Below, in pieces: positions 15,355 to 23,452 of a DNA stretch of 39,625 nucleotides; the first letter of the stretch is position 1; every line of letters begins with the position of its first letter. The notes below the pieces were generated by a model. That model was not told where the DNA came from. It made no database searches and saw only the letters and a program-made list of their open reading frames with translations. The stretch comes from Clostridia bacterium (GTDB lineage Bacteria > Bacillota > Clostridia > UMGS1810). The translations under genes and the position numbers were made by a program. The DNA is taken from assembly GCA_017416845.1 (NCBI GenBank), contig JAFQBA010000091.1:1-39625 (forward strand), read 5' to 3'.

Positions 15355-15634
15355 TCGAGCTGTTTGAAAAACCATAATGAAAATCAACCACAGGACATTC
15401 CCCGAAAACACATACGAACTTTCGTATGCGAATTTCGAAAATTTACTGTCTCCCACGAACCGCTCCGCATCGCGTCAATCAAACGCGTGCTCGCTAATTT
15501 TGGCTATTTACGGAAATTGATTTACGCTAAAATTTTCGGTGCGACAGCAAATTTTCGAAACCGTTCGTATGACTGTTTTCTGAAAATGCCCCGTGGTCGA
15601 TTTTGCCGAGTTTGTGCAACTTTCAAACATTCGA
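15355..15634. repeat. ~280-bp imperfect palindrome
   Basis: The non-coding gap 15315-15770 is dominated by this structure. Outer ends TCGAGCTGTTTGAAA (from 15355) and TTTCAAACATTCGA (to 15634) are inverted copies. Moving inward, 15380-15419 pairs with 15563-15604, TTTCGAAAATTT at 15433-15444 with its complement at 15549-15560, and CTGTC at 15446-15450 with GACAG at 15543-15547. The left arm holds an extra small palindrome (15411-15428). It could fold as one very long hairpin. No credible gene is present in it. Confidence 0.65.
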
Positions 15635-15724
15635 GTGAGGCACAAATGTGAAGTTTTGAAATTATTTATAATCTTAATCACATTAACACCAAGGCGTCTT
15701 CCGCCTGCAGAAGCCTCCTGCGAA

Positions 15725-15750
15725 AAGAGCTTTGAGATATTTCTCAAAAG
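15725..15750 (-). terminator. Probable terminator of the dehydrogenase gene
   Basis: On the minus strand TTTGAGA/TCTCAAA closes a short AT loop and is followed by a T-rich stretch. A second small hairpin (TTGAGAA/TTCTCAA) overlaps the stop codon at 15761-15778. Confidence 0.5.
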
Positions 15751-15770
15751 AAGTGCTTGAGAACCATTTC

Positions 15771-16721
15771 TCAAATATCCACTCTGTTTCTTGTTTCGCC
15801 TGCAAAAAAGCTCTTTATGTTATTGATAACTTCGCTGAGACATCTTTCTCTCGATTCCTTTGCACCCCAAGCCATGTGAGGAGTGAGGCACACATTGTCA
15901 CGGTTCATTATTCTTGTGAAGGGATGATTTTCGGAGAAGGGTTCAACTGAATATACGTCGGTACCGAATGCACCTATGATTTCTTTTTCAATTGCCTCTG
16001 CAACTGCTTCCTCATCGGTTACTGCACCTCTTGCGGCATTAACGAGAATAACGTTTTTCTTCATTTTTGAAAGACGCTCTCTGTTTATGAGGTGCTTTGT
16101 TACATCGCTAAGCGGTGCGTGAACTGTGATTATGTCACATTCTTTGCAAAGGGTATCAATATCTACGGTTTCAAAGCTTTCGTGGGGTGTGCGTTTGAAA
16201 GCAAGCACCTTGCATCCCAGCGCTTCGGCAATTTTTCCGACCTTTGTGCCTATGTTTCCACAGCCTACAATGCCCCATTTTTTGCCTTCAAGCTCTGTAT
16301 AGACGGGGGTGAGGCAGTTTGCAACGCCGCCTTTTGTGTATGCTCCGGACTGTACATGTCTCATAAATTCGCTCAGGTGGTTTGCAAGAGAGAGCACAAC
16401 GGCAACGGTCACCTGTGCTACGGAATTTGTGGAATAACCAACCACATTGCACACTGCAATGCCTTTGCTTCTGCAAAAATCAAGGTCAACGTTGTCAAAT
16501 CCTGTGGCAGTGATGCAGATAAGTTTTATGCCGTCATAATCGGTGAGGGTTGATTCGTTGATTTTAACCTTATTTAAAATGAGGACATCATTTCCCTTGC
16601 AGTGTGCATTAATTTCCTCTGTTGATGTTGTGGGATATACGGTTACATCGCCAACCTTTGAAACAACAGACAAATCAAGGTCCGCTCCGAGGGTTGATGC
16701 ATCTAAAATTGATATTTTCAT
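15771..16721 (-). CDS. D-isomer-specific 2-hydroxyacid dehydrogenase
   Basis: 316 residues, normal for the family that reduces 2-keto acids with NADH (glycerate, phosphoglycerate, lactate or 2-ketoisocaproate types). The nucleotide-binding motif is GCGNIG at 153-158. Catalytic residues R231 (NAARGAV), E260 (VYSVEPF) and H282 (LTPHMAW) are all present. The lack of an ACT domain argues against a long-form SerA; hydroxypyruvate/glycerate dehydrogenase is the likely subgroup, but the substrate cannot be fixed. The start ATG 16721 has only a weak GAGAAA upstream. It is single-gene, flanked by hairpins. Confidence 0.92.
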   Translation of the reverse strand: MKISILDASTLGADLDLSVVSKVGDVTVYPTTSTEEINAHCKGNDVLILNKVKINESTLTDYDGIKLICITATGFDNVDLDFCRSKGIAVCNVVGYSTNSVAQVTVAVVLSLANHLSEFMRHVQSGAYTKGGVANCLTPVYTELEGKKWGIVGCGNIGTKVGKIAEALGCKVLAFKRTPHESFETVDIDTLCKECDIITVHAPLSDVTKHLINRERLSKMKKNVILVNAARGAVTDEEAVAEAIEKEIIGAFGTDVYSVEPFSENHPFTRIMNRDNVCLTPHMAWGAKESRERCLSEVINNIKSFFAGETRNRVDI

Positions 16722-16779
16722 AATATTTCTCGCTTTCGGGTTTTAATAAACATTATTATACATGATAACCACAATAAAA

Positions 16780-16829
16780 TCAAGATAAAGAAAGGGAATG
16801 CAGCAGCTGTGAGCATAATTTGCATTCCC
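16780..16829 (-). terminator. Intrinsic terminator after the lipoprotein at 16857-17693
   Basis: On the minus strand a 9-bp stem (16821-16829 with 16794-16802) is followed by TTTCTTT. Confidence 0.7.
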
Positions 16830-16856
16830 GAATTTGATTTGGTAATAAAGAAAGAT

Positions 16857-17693
16857 TTATTTTGTAATATCGAGTACATAAGTACCGACAATGTTTTCTT
16901 CGCTATCCACACATACTATTTCAACGTCTGTTTCAGTGTCCCTCAACATATAGGAAATAAAATCGTCACCTTCTCTGTTTATATACGTTAAGTCAAAATC
17001 GATATAGTATATCAAGGTTTTCCCGTTTTGGTATAGGCGAAGGTTTTGAGCGAAATTTATAAAACTCTTATTCATTTTTATATAGATTATGTCTGTTCCT
17101 CTACCCGGAGATGATTCGTCTGATTTCTTGATGAAATATGAGTCCAAAATAACTGTTCCGGCTTCCGGATGTTCAAATGTTGCATCTTCAATAGGTGTAC
17201 CATCTTTAAAAAGTTCGGAAATAGTCATATGGGAATTATCGGTCATAGTGACTTCTGATGCATGTTCGTCATCAACCTCAGGAGACGCGTTTTTTTCTAT
17301 GGCCATCCAATTCTGGGGCTCGGTATTATCTTTAAAAAAACCGGGATTCATGGTGAGAATTGTATAATCTTCATTGAATTCTATTTCAACTATGCGCTGG
17401 TCGTCGGAAGATTTATCAAAAGTAAGGGTTTTCCCGGAAAGCTCGTATTTTCCGGACGTAAACGGTGCTGGGTTATCTCTGCCAATATATAGGGTATATT
17501 TCCCATCGGAGAATGACAGCATATAGTCAATATCTTTTACTGATATTTTGCCGTCCATGTCAATAGTTGTGGTTTCTGTAATTATCCAGTTTTTTGATTC
17601 AAGAGCTTCTTTTTCGGGATTCTCGCTGTTACAAGCGGAAAAAGAAAACGGAATCAGAATCATAGTAATTATGAAATAAATTATTTTTTTCAT
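16857..17693 (-). CDS. Lipoprotein with lipocalin-like N-terminal domain
   Basis: 278 residues. The signal peptide ends in SFSAC with C21 as the lipidated cysteine. Residues ~30-120 have the alternating pattern of a small lipocalin-like beta barrel (KNWIITETTT, YTLYIGR, GKYELSGKTLTF, EIEFNEDYTILTM), a layout common in Firmicutes surface lipoproteins. The second half (residues ~130-278) is less clear, with strand-like stretches near the end. The start has a strong GGAGGAG upstream. It is divergent from the secreted protein at 17828. No ligand or partner can be inferred. Confidence 0.8.
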   Translation of the reverse strand: MKKIIYFIITMILIPFSFSACNSENPEKEALESKNWIITETTTIDMDGKISVKDIDYMLSFSDGKYTLYIGRDNPAPFTSGKYELSGKTLTFDKSSDDQRIVEIEFNEDYTILTMNPGFFKDNTEPQNWMAIEKNASPEVDDEHASEVTMTDNSHMTISELFKDGTPIEDATFEHPEAGTVILDSYFIKKSDESSPGRGTDIIYIKMNKSFINFAQNLRLYQNGKTLIYYIDFDLTYINREGDDFISYMLRDTETDVEIVCVDSEENIVGTYVLDITK

Positions 17694-17775
17694 TAAATGC
17701 TCCTCCTGATATTTTTCGTTATTATATCACTTTAAAATATAAATGTCAAGAAAAGCATCTTGATAAATATTTAGC

Positions 17776-17804
17776 TTTACTTTTTGCTTTGAATGTGGTA
17801 CTAT
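17776..17804 (+). promoter_or_regulatory. Candidate promoter of the secreted protein at 17828
   Basis: TTTACT at 17776-17781 and TACTAT at 17799-17804, spaced 17 bp, lie just before the AAAGGAGTGA ribosome binding site at 17811-17820. Confidence 0.5.
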
Positions 17805-17827
17805 TATCTAAAAGGAGTGATATTTCA

Positions 17828-18637
17828 ATGAAAAAAATGACAAACAAGCTTATTTCTTTCCTCTGTGTTGCGGTGATGATTATTTCGCTTATTCCGACAA
17901 TGGCAGGCGCAGCGAGAGTTGGTGATGTGGTGGGGTATGCACAGCCTACAGATATCGTTGCAACCATCAACGGCTATCAGCTTCAGTCATACAACGTTAA
18001 CGGTTTGACCTATATTTGTGTTGAAGATTTGCGCCATTATGGGTTTGACGTGTATTATGACAATTACTCAAGAACATTATCTGTAAACCGTAATTGGGGT
18101 GTATCATACATAGATCCCCAGGTCTCAAATACCAATTACTGGTCTATAGGAACTCTCTCATCACGAAAGAACATTCTTTATACCGATATTTCTACATATG
18201 TTAACGGTTCATGGGTAAACAGTGCAAATATTAACGGACAAACAATTATCAACTTTAATGTGCTTTCAGCTTTCGGCGAAGTTGTATATGATAACGGTAT
18301 TCGCGAAATTTCTCTTGAAATGCCGGGTGTTGCTCATAATCCTGTTGATATAATTGCCGATGTGATAAACAGCGAGGGTTACTATGATGAAGAAAACTGG
18401 ACTTGTCTGGCCAGAGCCAAGGGCGATGTTCTTATGCTATATTGCACCAATAACAATTATGGAAAATGGTCAACATATGAAATAAATAATTACATATATT
18501 CCATGGTACCCCAGCATAAAGATATGTATAGGACAGACCTCGCAGAGTACAGGTCAAGAGGAATGAATGTAAGCTCAATATATATTGAAGACCGCCAGTA
18601 TGACGGCACATATATAACATCATATCAGGTATATTAA
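17828..18637 (+). CDS. Secreted protein with a copper-amine-oxidase-N1-like domain
   Basis: 269 residues. It has a signal peptide (about 1-29, ending in AGAARV). Residues ~35-165 form a domain like the amine-oxidase N-terminal (PF07833) stalk found in cell-wall proteins: YAQPTDIVATINGYQLQSYN, then YICVEDLRHYGFDVYYD and RTLSVNR, with a later INGQTIINF block. The same domain is in the protein at 21314-23230, about half identical by eye. The C-terminal ~85 residues, rich in Tyr and Asn, are unrecognised. The start ATG 17828 follows AAAGGAGTGA. Confidence 0.75.
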   Translation: MKKMTNKLISFLCVAVMIISLIPTMAGAARVGDVVGYAQPTDIVATINGYQLQSYNVNGLTYICVEDLRHYGFDVYYDNYSRTLSVNRNWGVSYIDPQVSNTNYWSIGTLSSRKNILYTDISTYVNGSWVNSANINGQTIINFNVLSAFGEVVYDNGIREISLEMPGVAHNPVDIIADVINSEGYYDEENWTCLARAKGDVLMLYCTNNNYGKWSTYEINNYIYSMVPQHKDMYRTDLAEYRSRGMNVSSIYIEDRQYDGTYITSYQVY

Positions 18638-18644
18638 TTTTTTT

Positions 18645-18676
18645 ATCGGTCGGGAGGTTTTCCGACCGATATTTTT
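18645..18676 (+). terminator. Intrinsic terminator
   Basis: Perfect 9-bp stem ATCGGTCGG/CCGACCGAT (18645-18653 with 18662-18670), then TTTTT. A weaker imperfect hairpin follows at about 18682-18725. Confidence 0.88.
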
Positions 18677-18767
18677 AATGTACAGGAAATCTCGTTTTTA
18701 TACATTAAAAACCCGATTTTCTTGTGGAAATTCAGTAAATATTTTATTATTTCAATTTAAATAAACA

Positions 18768-18796
18768 TTGACTTTTTGTATATAATCCGCTAAAAT
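18768..18796 (+). promoter_or_regulatory. Candidate promoter of the DUF4838 gene
   Basis: TTGACT at 18768-18773 and TAAAAT at 18791-18796 are spaced 17 bp. A TATAAT at 18781-18786 is a rival -10 but lacks a -35. Confidence 0.45.
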
Positions 18797-18800
18797 GTAC

Positions 18801-18847
18801 TTAACCTGAACGGAGTTATCCGGTTCGGATAGCTTCGTTCAGGTTAA
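18801..18847 (+). promoter_or_regulatory. 22-bp inverted repeat in the leader of the DUF4838 gene
   Basis: 18801-18822 pairs with 18826-18847 (20 of 22 Watson-Crick, two G-U pairs) around a 3-nt loop. No T-run follows. It sits at the expected transcription start and 17 nt before the AAGGAGG ribosome binding site. It could be an operator or an mRNA-protecting 5' hairpin. Confidence 0.6.
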
Positions 18848-18876
18848 ATGTAAAATTATGTAAGGAGGTCTTACCA

Positions 18877-20832
18877 ATGTATAACATTTATAAAATTACA
18901 TCAAACCCAACAATTGATTTTGCTGCGGAAGAACTTAAGAAATATCTCCGTATGATGATTGTGCGTTCGGGCGAAATTCCCATAAGCTATGATCCCGATG
19001 CAAAAGACGGTTTTAAAATCGGTCTTATGTCCGATTTTGGTCTCGACACATCCGATGCCGAAGACATAACCCTCGATGACATCATCTACGTTAAAGCAGA
19101 CAAAAACGGCGGTATTATTGCCGGTTCAAACCCCGGTGCAACTCTCATTGCCGTGTACAGATATCTGCGTTTCTGCGGATGCAGATGGCTATTCCCCGGT
19201 ATTGACGGCGAATGGATTCCCACTGTTGAAACCCTGCCCGATGTGGATTACAGAAAGCTTGCCGACCACAGATACCGCGGTCAGTGTAATGAAGGTGCAG
19301 AATATCAGACCGACATGATTGAAACAATCGATTTCACTCCAAAAATCGGAATGAATACATATATGCTCGAGTTTGACAATCCATATTGCTATTATGCTTC
19401 ATACTATAACCACACAAACAGCGCTACCCGTCCCAAGGAACCCATTTCCCGTGACATGATTATGCGCTGGAAGAGACAGTGCGAAGTTGAAATCCAAAAA
19501 CGCGGACTTCACTTCCACGACATGGGTCACGGCTGGACAGCAGAACCCTTTGGTCTCGATTCATCCGCAGGCTGGATTATGAACGAAACAAACGAAATCA
19601 AGCCCGAAGTTAAAGAACTTCTTGCAATGCTTGACGGTGAAAGAAAGGTTCGTAAAAACGCTCCGCTTCTTTCAAACGTTTGTATGTCCAATCCCAAAAC
19701 AAGAAAAATCATGGCAGACTACATTGCCGATTATGCCGAAAAGCAGAACAATGTTGACTTTTTGCACATCTGGCTTGCAGACGAAAGCAACGGTCACTGC
19801 GAATGCCCCGAATGTCAGAAAAAGATTACTTCCGACTGGTATGTAATGCTTCTTAATGACATTGATGATGAGCTTACAAAGAGAAATCTTGACACTCACC
19901 TTGTGTTCATTGCATATCTTGACACTTTCTTTGCTCCCCTTGAAGAAAAGCTCAACAACAACAAACGTTTCACCATGCTTTATGCACCCATAACCCGTCT
20001 CTACACTGAGACCTATGCGGAAAAACCCGACAAGAGCCAAATGGTGCCTTATGAAAGAAACAACATCAGAAAACCCAGAGGTATGGCAGAATGTCTTGCA
20101 TATCTCCACGACTGGAAAGAAAAAATGTGGACAGGCGATTGCTTCTGCTATGAATATCACTTCATGGACTTCCAGTATTGGGATATCACCAACATGTTTA
20201 TCTCAAAAATTCTCTATGATGATATTTGTGCCCTCAAGAGTCAAGGGCTTTCGGGTATAATCGAAGACGGTTCACAGAGAAGCTTTTTCCCCACAGGCTT
20301 CCAGTTCTATGTGTACGGCGAAACTCTCTATGATTCCACCGTTTCATTTGATGAGCTCAAAGAAGACTACTTCAGTCACGCATTCGGCGAAAACTGGAAG
20401 GATGTTGTGAACTATCTCGAAACCCTCAGTGACCTTATGAGATATTCCTATTTCCACGGTCTTGAATCCAAGGATTCATCCAAGGGCAACTACTATAACC
20501 CCGACATGCTTGAAAATGCTAAAAAAGCAAATCAGCTTGTTAAAGATTTCTCTGCAACAATCAAGGCAAACCTTGTGCAGGAACAGAGAGCTTCCACCAT
20601 TGCATGGCAGCTTCTTGACCTTCACACCTATGTTGCAGACAAAATGACCACCATGACACAGTATCTTTGTGTTGGCGATCAGGATAATGTTGTTAAAACC
20701 CTTAAAGAAATGACAACCGAAATGTCCAAGCGTGAAATTTATTATGAACGCTATTATGATCACTATCTCTTTACCCGTACAATCAAAAGATATTCCGGCG
20801 GAAAAGAAATTGTTGATAATCTTGATGTTTGA
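18877..20832 (+). CDS. DUF4838-type putative glycoside hydrolase, cytoplasmic
   Basis: 651 residues. The N-terminal ~110 residues match the small alpha/beta domain that precedes the barrel in alpha-glucuronidase-like enzymes (FAAEELKKYLRMM, then IAGSNPGATLIAVYRYLRFCG and CRWLFPGIDGEWIP). Residues ~125-470 form a TIM barrel of the DUF4838 kind. A candidate acidic active site is D302-E303 (WLADESNG), followed by C308-x-C310-x2-C313-QK, a probable metal-binding or structural motif. No signal peptide, so it acts inside the cell, presumably on imported oligosaccharides. The start has AAGGAGG upstream. Codon use is notably C-ending compared with neighbours, suggesting high expression. Confidence 0.8.
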   Translation: MYNIYKITSNPTIDFAAEELKKYLRMMIVRSGEIPISYDPDAKDGFKIGLMSDFGLDTSDAEDITLDDIIYVKADKNGGIIAGSNPGATLIAVYRYLRFCGCRWLFPGIDGEWIPTVETLPDVDYRKLADHRYRGQCNEGAEYQTDMIETIDFTPKIGMNTYMLEFDNPYCYYASYYNHTNSATRPKEPISRDMIMRWKRQCEVEIQKRGLHFHDMGHGWTAEPFGLDSSAGWIMNETNEIKPEVKELLAMLDGERKVRKNAPLLSNVCMSNPKTRKIMADYIADYAEKQNNVDFLHIWLADESNGHCECPECQKKITSDWYVMLLNDIDDELTKRNLDTHLVFIAYLDTFFAPLEEKLNNNKRFTMLYAPITRLYTETYAEKPDKSQMVPYERNNIRKPRGMAECLAYLHDWKEKMWTGDCFCYEYHFMDFQYWDITNMFISKILYDDICALKSQGLSGIIEDGSQRSFFPTGFQFYVYGETLYDSTVSFDELKEDYFSHAFGENWKDVVNYLETLSDLMRYSYFHGLESKDSSKGNYYNPDMLENAKKANQLVKDFSATIKANLVQEQRASTIAWQLLDLHTYVADKMTTMTQYLCVGDQDNVVKTLKEMTTEMSKREIYYERYYDHYLFTRTIKRYSGGKEIVDNLDV

Positions 20833-20855
20833 TTGCAGATTATAGAATAACTTTT

Positions 20856-20895
20856 AAAAGAGCAAATTCGTGACTACACGGGTTTGCTCTTTTTG
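20856..20895 (+). terminator. Intrinsic terminator after the DUF4838 gene
   Basis: AAAGAGCAAA (20857-20866) pairs with TTTGCTCTTT (20883-20892), then T-run. Confidence 0.85.
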
Positions 20896-21185
20896 TGGTT
20901 GTTAATAGATATGAGATTTATTTACTGATTGATTACAATTTATTAACAATAATATTTATGTTTTGTCGAATAATGTTGAATTTTAATAAATAATGTGATA
21001 TTATTAAAATGCCAAACTAATTTAATATGCTATTAATGGGTAAATTTTATTCTTGAATAAATTATGCCTTTATTTCCTATACTCTTTTTAAAGAATTTGA
21101 TAAAAATGCAGATTCCGTTTATGAGAGTGTGGGTTACCCATTATGCATAAAATTAGTTTGGCGACTATCGGAGTTTGCGTTTTTT
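20896..21185 (+). other. AT-rich non-coding region holding an inverted-repeat element
   Basis: No gene is credible here. It is very AT-rich up to 21010. From 21011 an element with 29-33-nt terminal inverted repeats begins (described separately). The segment between it and the secreted gene at 21314 also holds a terminator and a palindrome. Confidence 0.6.
21011..21162. repeat. 152-bp element with terminal inverted repeats
   Basis: The left end (21011-21043, starting GCCAAACTAATTT) and right end (21134-21162, ending AAATTAGTTTGGC) are inverted copies with a 4-nt length difference, sharing also TAATGGGTAA/TTACCCATTA. A small hairpin lies inside (TTTATTC/GAATAAA). No clear flanking target-site duplication. 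It may be a MITE-like element or part of a structured leader. Confidence 0.6.
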
Positions 21186-21214
21186 ATGCGCTGACTTCGG
21201 TTGGCGCATTTTTT
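21186..21214 (+). terminator. UUCG-tetraloop terminator in the leader of the next gene
   Basis: ATGCGCTGAC (21186-21195) pairs with GTTGGCGCAT (21200-21209), two G-U pairs, around a TTCG tetraloop, then TTTTTT. It lies about 100 nt before the start of the secreted gene, so it may be an attenuator or end an upstream short RNA. Confidence 0.8.
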
Positions 21215-21261
21215 ATTTTGCAAATAAATATGTGGAGGGGTGAACGAAAAATATTTTTGTG

Positions 21262-21289
21262 CAAATTAAAAATTGCAATTTTTAATTTG
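21262..21289. repeat. 28-bp perfect palindrome
   Basis: 14-bp arms with no spacer, AT-rich, 24 nt before the start codon at 21314. Possible operator or stem that folds near the ribosome binding site. Confidence 0.75.
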
Positions 21290-21313
21290 AATATTTCAGA
21301 AAGGTTGTTGAAA

Positions 21314-23230
21314 ATGAAAAGAATATTTAGTTTGATTTTAATTTTGAGTTTAACTTTGAGTTGTCTTTTTGTTCCAACAGTAAATGCTGTGAATGATGAC
21401 GTTACAGACCAGCCTGAATATGCTACATGGCTGACACCAAATGTGCAATTTGATGGTAAACTCAACAACTCTGATGATAGCGATTGGTTCGTGTATACTA
21501 ATACAAGTGGCAAAGGAGAATATATAGAAGTATACTATTCAAACAAAATCGGAGGAGATTCGTATTTTTATTTTGTCAAAAATCATTGGGATAACTGGAG
21601 GTTACATCTTAATACACCAAAATTGAGTGCAGGGGAAACGAAAAGTGACAGGATTTTTCTTAAGCCAAATGAATGCATATATATAGAAGTTTATACCAAC
21701 TCTTATTCTTATAAAACCGGGGATAACAATTATTCATTGCTTGTAAAATCGCCCAATTCTTCTGTTGGCACAGCATACTCTTTCAGCGTAACCGGCGTTA
21801 ACGGCAAATCGGGTATGCAAACAATTGACAAGGAAATGAAAACCGGCGATTTATTTACATTTACAGCAGTTACATCAACGGATGTTTCACAGATAAGTAT
21901 CCTTGCCGACTTGTTCGACGGTGTATCGAAGCATGAAATATCATACAACTACCTCACAAATGAATACAAAATGACACATTCAGACAGCTACACTTCTGCC
22001 GGATATCGTAGAACATGGACTGTTCAATTTAAAATATTTGATGCAGGAGAAAGAACATTCACTCTTAAAGTTAATGGTCAGGAGACGCTTAAGGATAACG
22101 TGACCGTTACACCGTATACAAACTATTCTACTCCGGGTTCAAATACCCATAAAATTGGTGATGTGATTAATTACGCTCAACCTACAGATATTATTGCTAA
22201 GATTAACGGCTTTCATATCCAATCATACAATGTGGATGGTTATACCTATGTTTGTGTAGAAGATTTGAATTATTACGGATTTTATGTTAATTTTGACTGG
22301 AATTTGAAAACGCTTTCTGTAGTACGCAAAAGCTACAACTATGACTACTACCCCAATTTTCTGCCCTCAAACTCCATATCTAATTACTGGTCAATCGGAC
22401 CTTTGACCTACAGTGTTCCGATTCTTTATACTGACATAGTGACATATCTTGATGGTGAACGGGTAGAGAGCGCAAACATTGGTGGGAAGACAATTATCAA
22501 TTTCCATGATCTTGCAAAATTCGGCTCGGTTACCTATGACAATAACACTCGTACAATCTCATTGCAAATTGATGATTTCCCCAATTACACTCCGGATAAT
22601 AATCAGTCAAATTATTCTGCAACAGATTATAGAGTTGGTGATTATATTACCTTTGGTAAATATGAACAGGATAACATATTCGATAATGGCAAAGAGAATC
22701 TTGAGTGGAAAATAGTGGATATAAAAGATGGCAAAGCTTTGTTGGTAAGTAAATATGGCCTGGAGTGCAAGCCGTATAATAACAAACGCAGTATTGTTAC
22801 ATGGGAATCATGCTCATTACGCCAATGGCTCAACAACGAGTTCTTCATTAATGCATTTAACGGTTCAGAGCAAGCTATGATTTTGACTACGAATGTGGTA
22901 AATGCAGACAATGCTTCACTTGGTACTGAGGGTGGGAATGATACGTTAGATAAGGTATTTCTTCTAAGCAGTGGAGAAGTAGAAAAATACTTTGGCTCGG
23001 AAAGTGACCGCTTATGTATGCCTACCTCTTATGCAAGTAATACCGGTGTTTATGCGAATGGGGATGGTATTTGCTGGTGGTGGTTACGTTCAACAGGAGG
23101 TACACATTATCATGCTGTTGGTGTTGATATAGGTGGCGTGATTTATTCATATGGATATGAAGTTTATGATGCCGGACGCGATGCACATTCGTATCTGGCT
23201 GTTCGGCCGGCTGTGTGGATAAAAATATAA
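21314..23230 (+). CDS. Secreted multidomain surface protein with a DUF6273-like C-terminal domain
   Basis: 638 residues. Signal peptide 1-~24. Residues ~25-140 look like a bacterial pre-peptidase C-terminal (PPC) domain (DDSDWFVYTNTSG, then IFLKPNECIYIEVYT). Residues ~145-280 are Ig/beta-sandwich-like. Residues ~285-420 carry the same amine-oxidase-N1-like domain as the protein at 17828 (YAQPTDIIAKINGF). The C-terminal ~200 residues match DUF6273, with the motifs WKIVDIKDGKALLVS, LRQWLNNEF, WWWLRS and VRPAVW. This fold is used as a displayed binding domain. The start ATG 21314 follows AAAGG; longer in-frame starts run through the palindrome and terminator. Its ligand is unknown. Confidence 0.82.
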   Translation: MKRIFSLILILSLTLSCLFVPTVNAVNDDVTDQPEYATWLTPNVQFDGKLNNSDDSDWFVYTNTSGKGEYIEVYYSNKIGGDSYFYFVKNHWDNWRLHLNTPKLSAGETKSDRIFLKPNECIYIEVYTNSYSYKTGDNNYSLLVKSPNSSVGTAYSFSVTGVNGKSGMQTIDKEMKTGDLFTFTAVTSTDVSQISILADLFDGVSKHEISYNYLTNEYKMTHSDSYTSAGYRRTWTVQFKIFDAGERTFTLKVNGQETLKDNVTVTPYTNYSTPGSNTHKIGDVINYAQPTDIIAKINGFHIQSYNVDGYTYVCVEDLNYYGFYVNFDWNLKTLSVVRKSYNYDYYPNFLPSNSISNYWSIGPLTYSVPILYTDIVTYLDGERVESANIGGKTIINFHDLAKFGSVTYDNNTRTISLQIDDFPNYTPDNNQSNYSATDYRVGDYITFGKYEQDNIFDNGKENLEWKIVDIKDGKALLVSKYGLECKPYNNKRSIVTWESCSLRQWLNNEFFINAFNGSEQAMILTTNVVNADNASLGTEGGNDTLDKVFLLSSGEVEKYFGSESDRLCMPTSYASNTGVYANGDGICWWWLRSTGGTHYHAVGVDIGGVIYSYGYEVYDAGRDAHSYLAVRPAVWIKI

Positions 23231-23315
23231 ATAGTTCTGACATTTAAAAAGTATATCTTGCCAGAAACCTCTTAGATATGACAGATGTTGAAATAAACTG
23301 AATATAATATAGCTA

Positions 23316-23356
23316 ATGAGCAAATTCATGTATTTTCACAGGGGTTTGCTCATTTT
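23316..23356 (+). terminator. Intrinsic terminator after the DUF6273 protein
   Basis: ATGAGCAAA (23316-23324) pairs with TTTGCTCAT (23345-23353), then TTTT. Its stem is closely similar to the terminator at 20856-20895. Confidence 0.8.
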
Positions 23357-23405
23357 GCATATCAACCACAAGTTGATAAAACCTGAAAAATCAACCAAAA
23401 AGTTT

Positions 23406-23434
23406 TTGACATCACCCGCTATGTGTATTATAAT
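23406..23434 (+). promoter_or_regulatory. Consensus promoter of the kinase-murQ operon
   Basis: A perfect TTGACA (23406-23411), 17-bp spacer and perfect TATAAT (23429-23434). The predicted start at ~23441 falls on the ribosome binding site itself, so the leader would be only ~12 nt. Confidence 0.85.
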
Positions 23435-23452
23435 GAAATTGGAGTGATGCGT

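Noticed and set aside
15364..15651. 95-residue open frame on + in the intergenic palindrome
   Set aside because: It runs through inverted repeats, has no ribosome binding site and no protein-like pattern.
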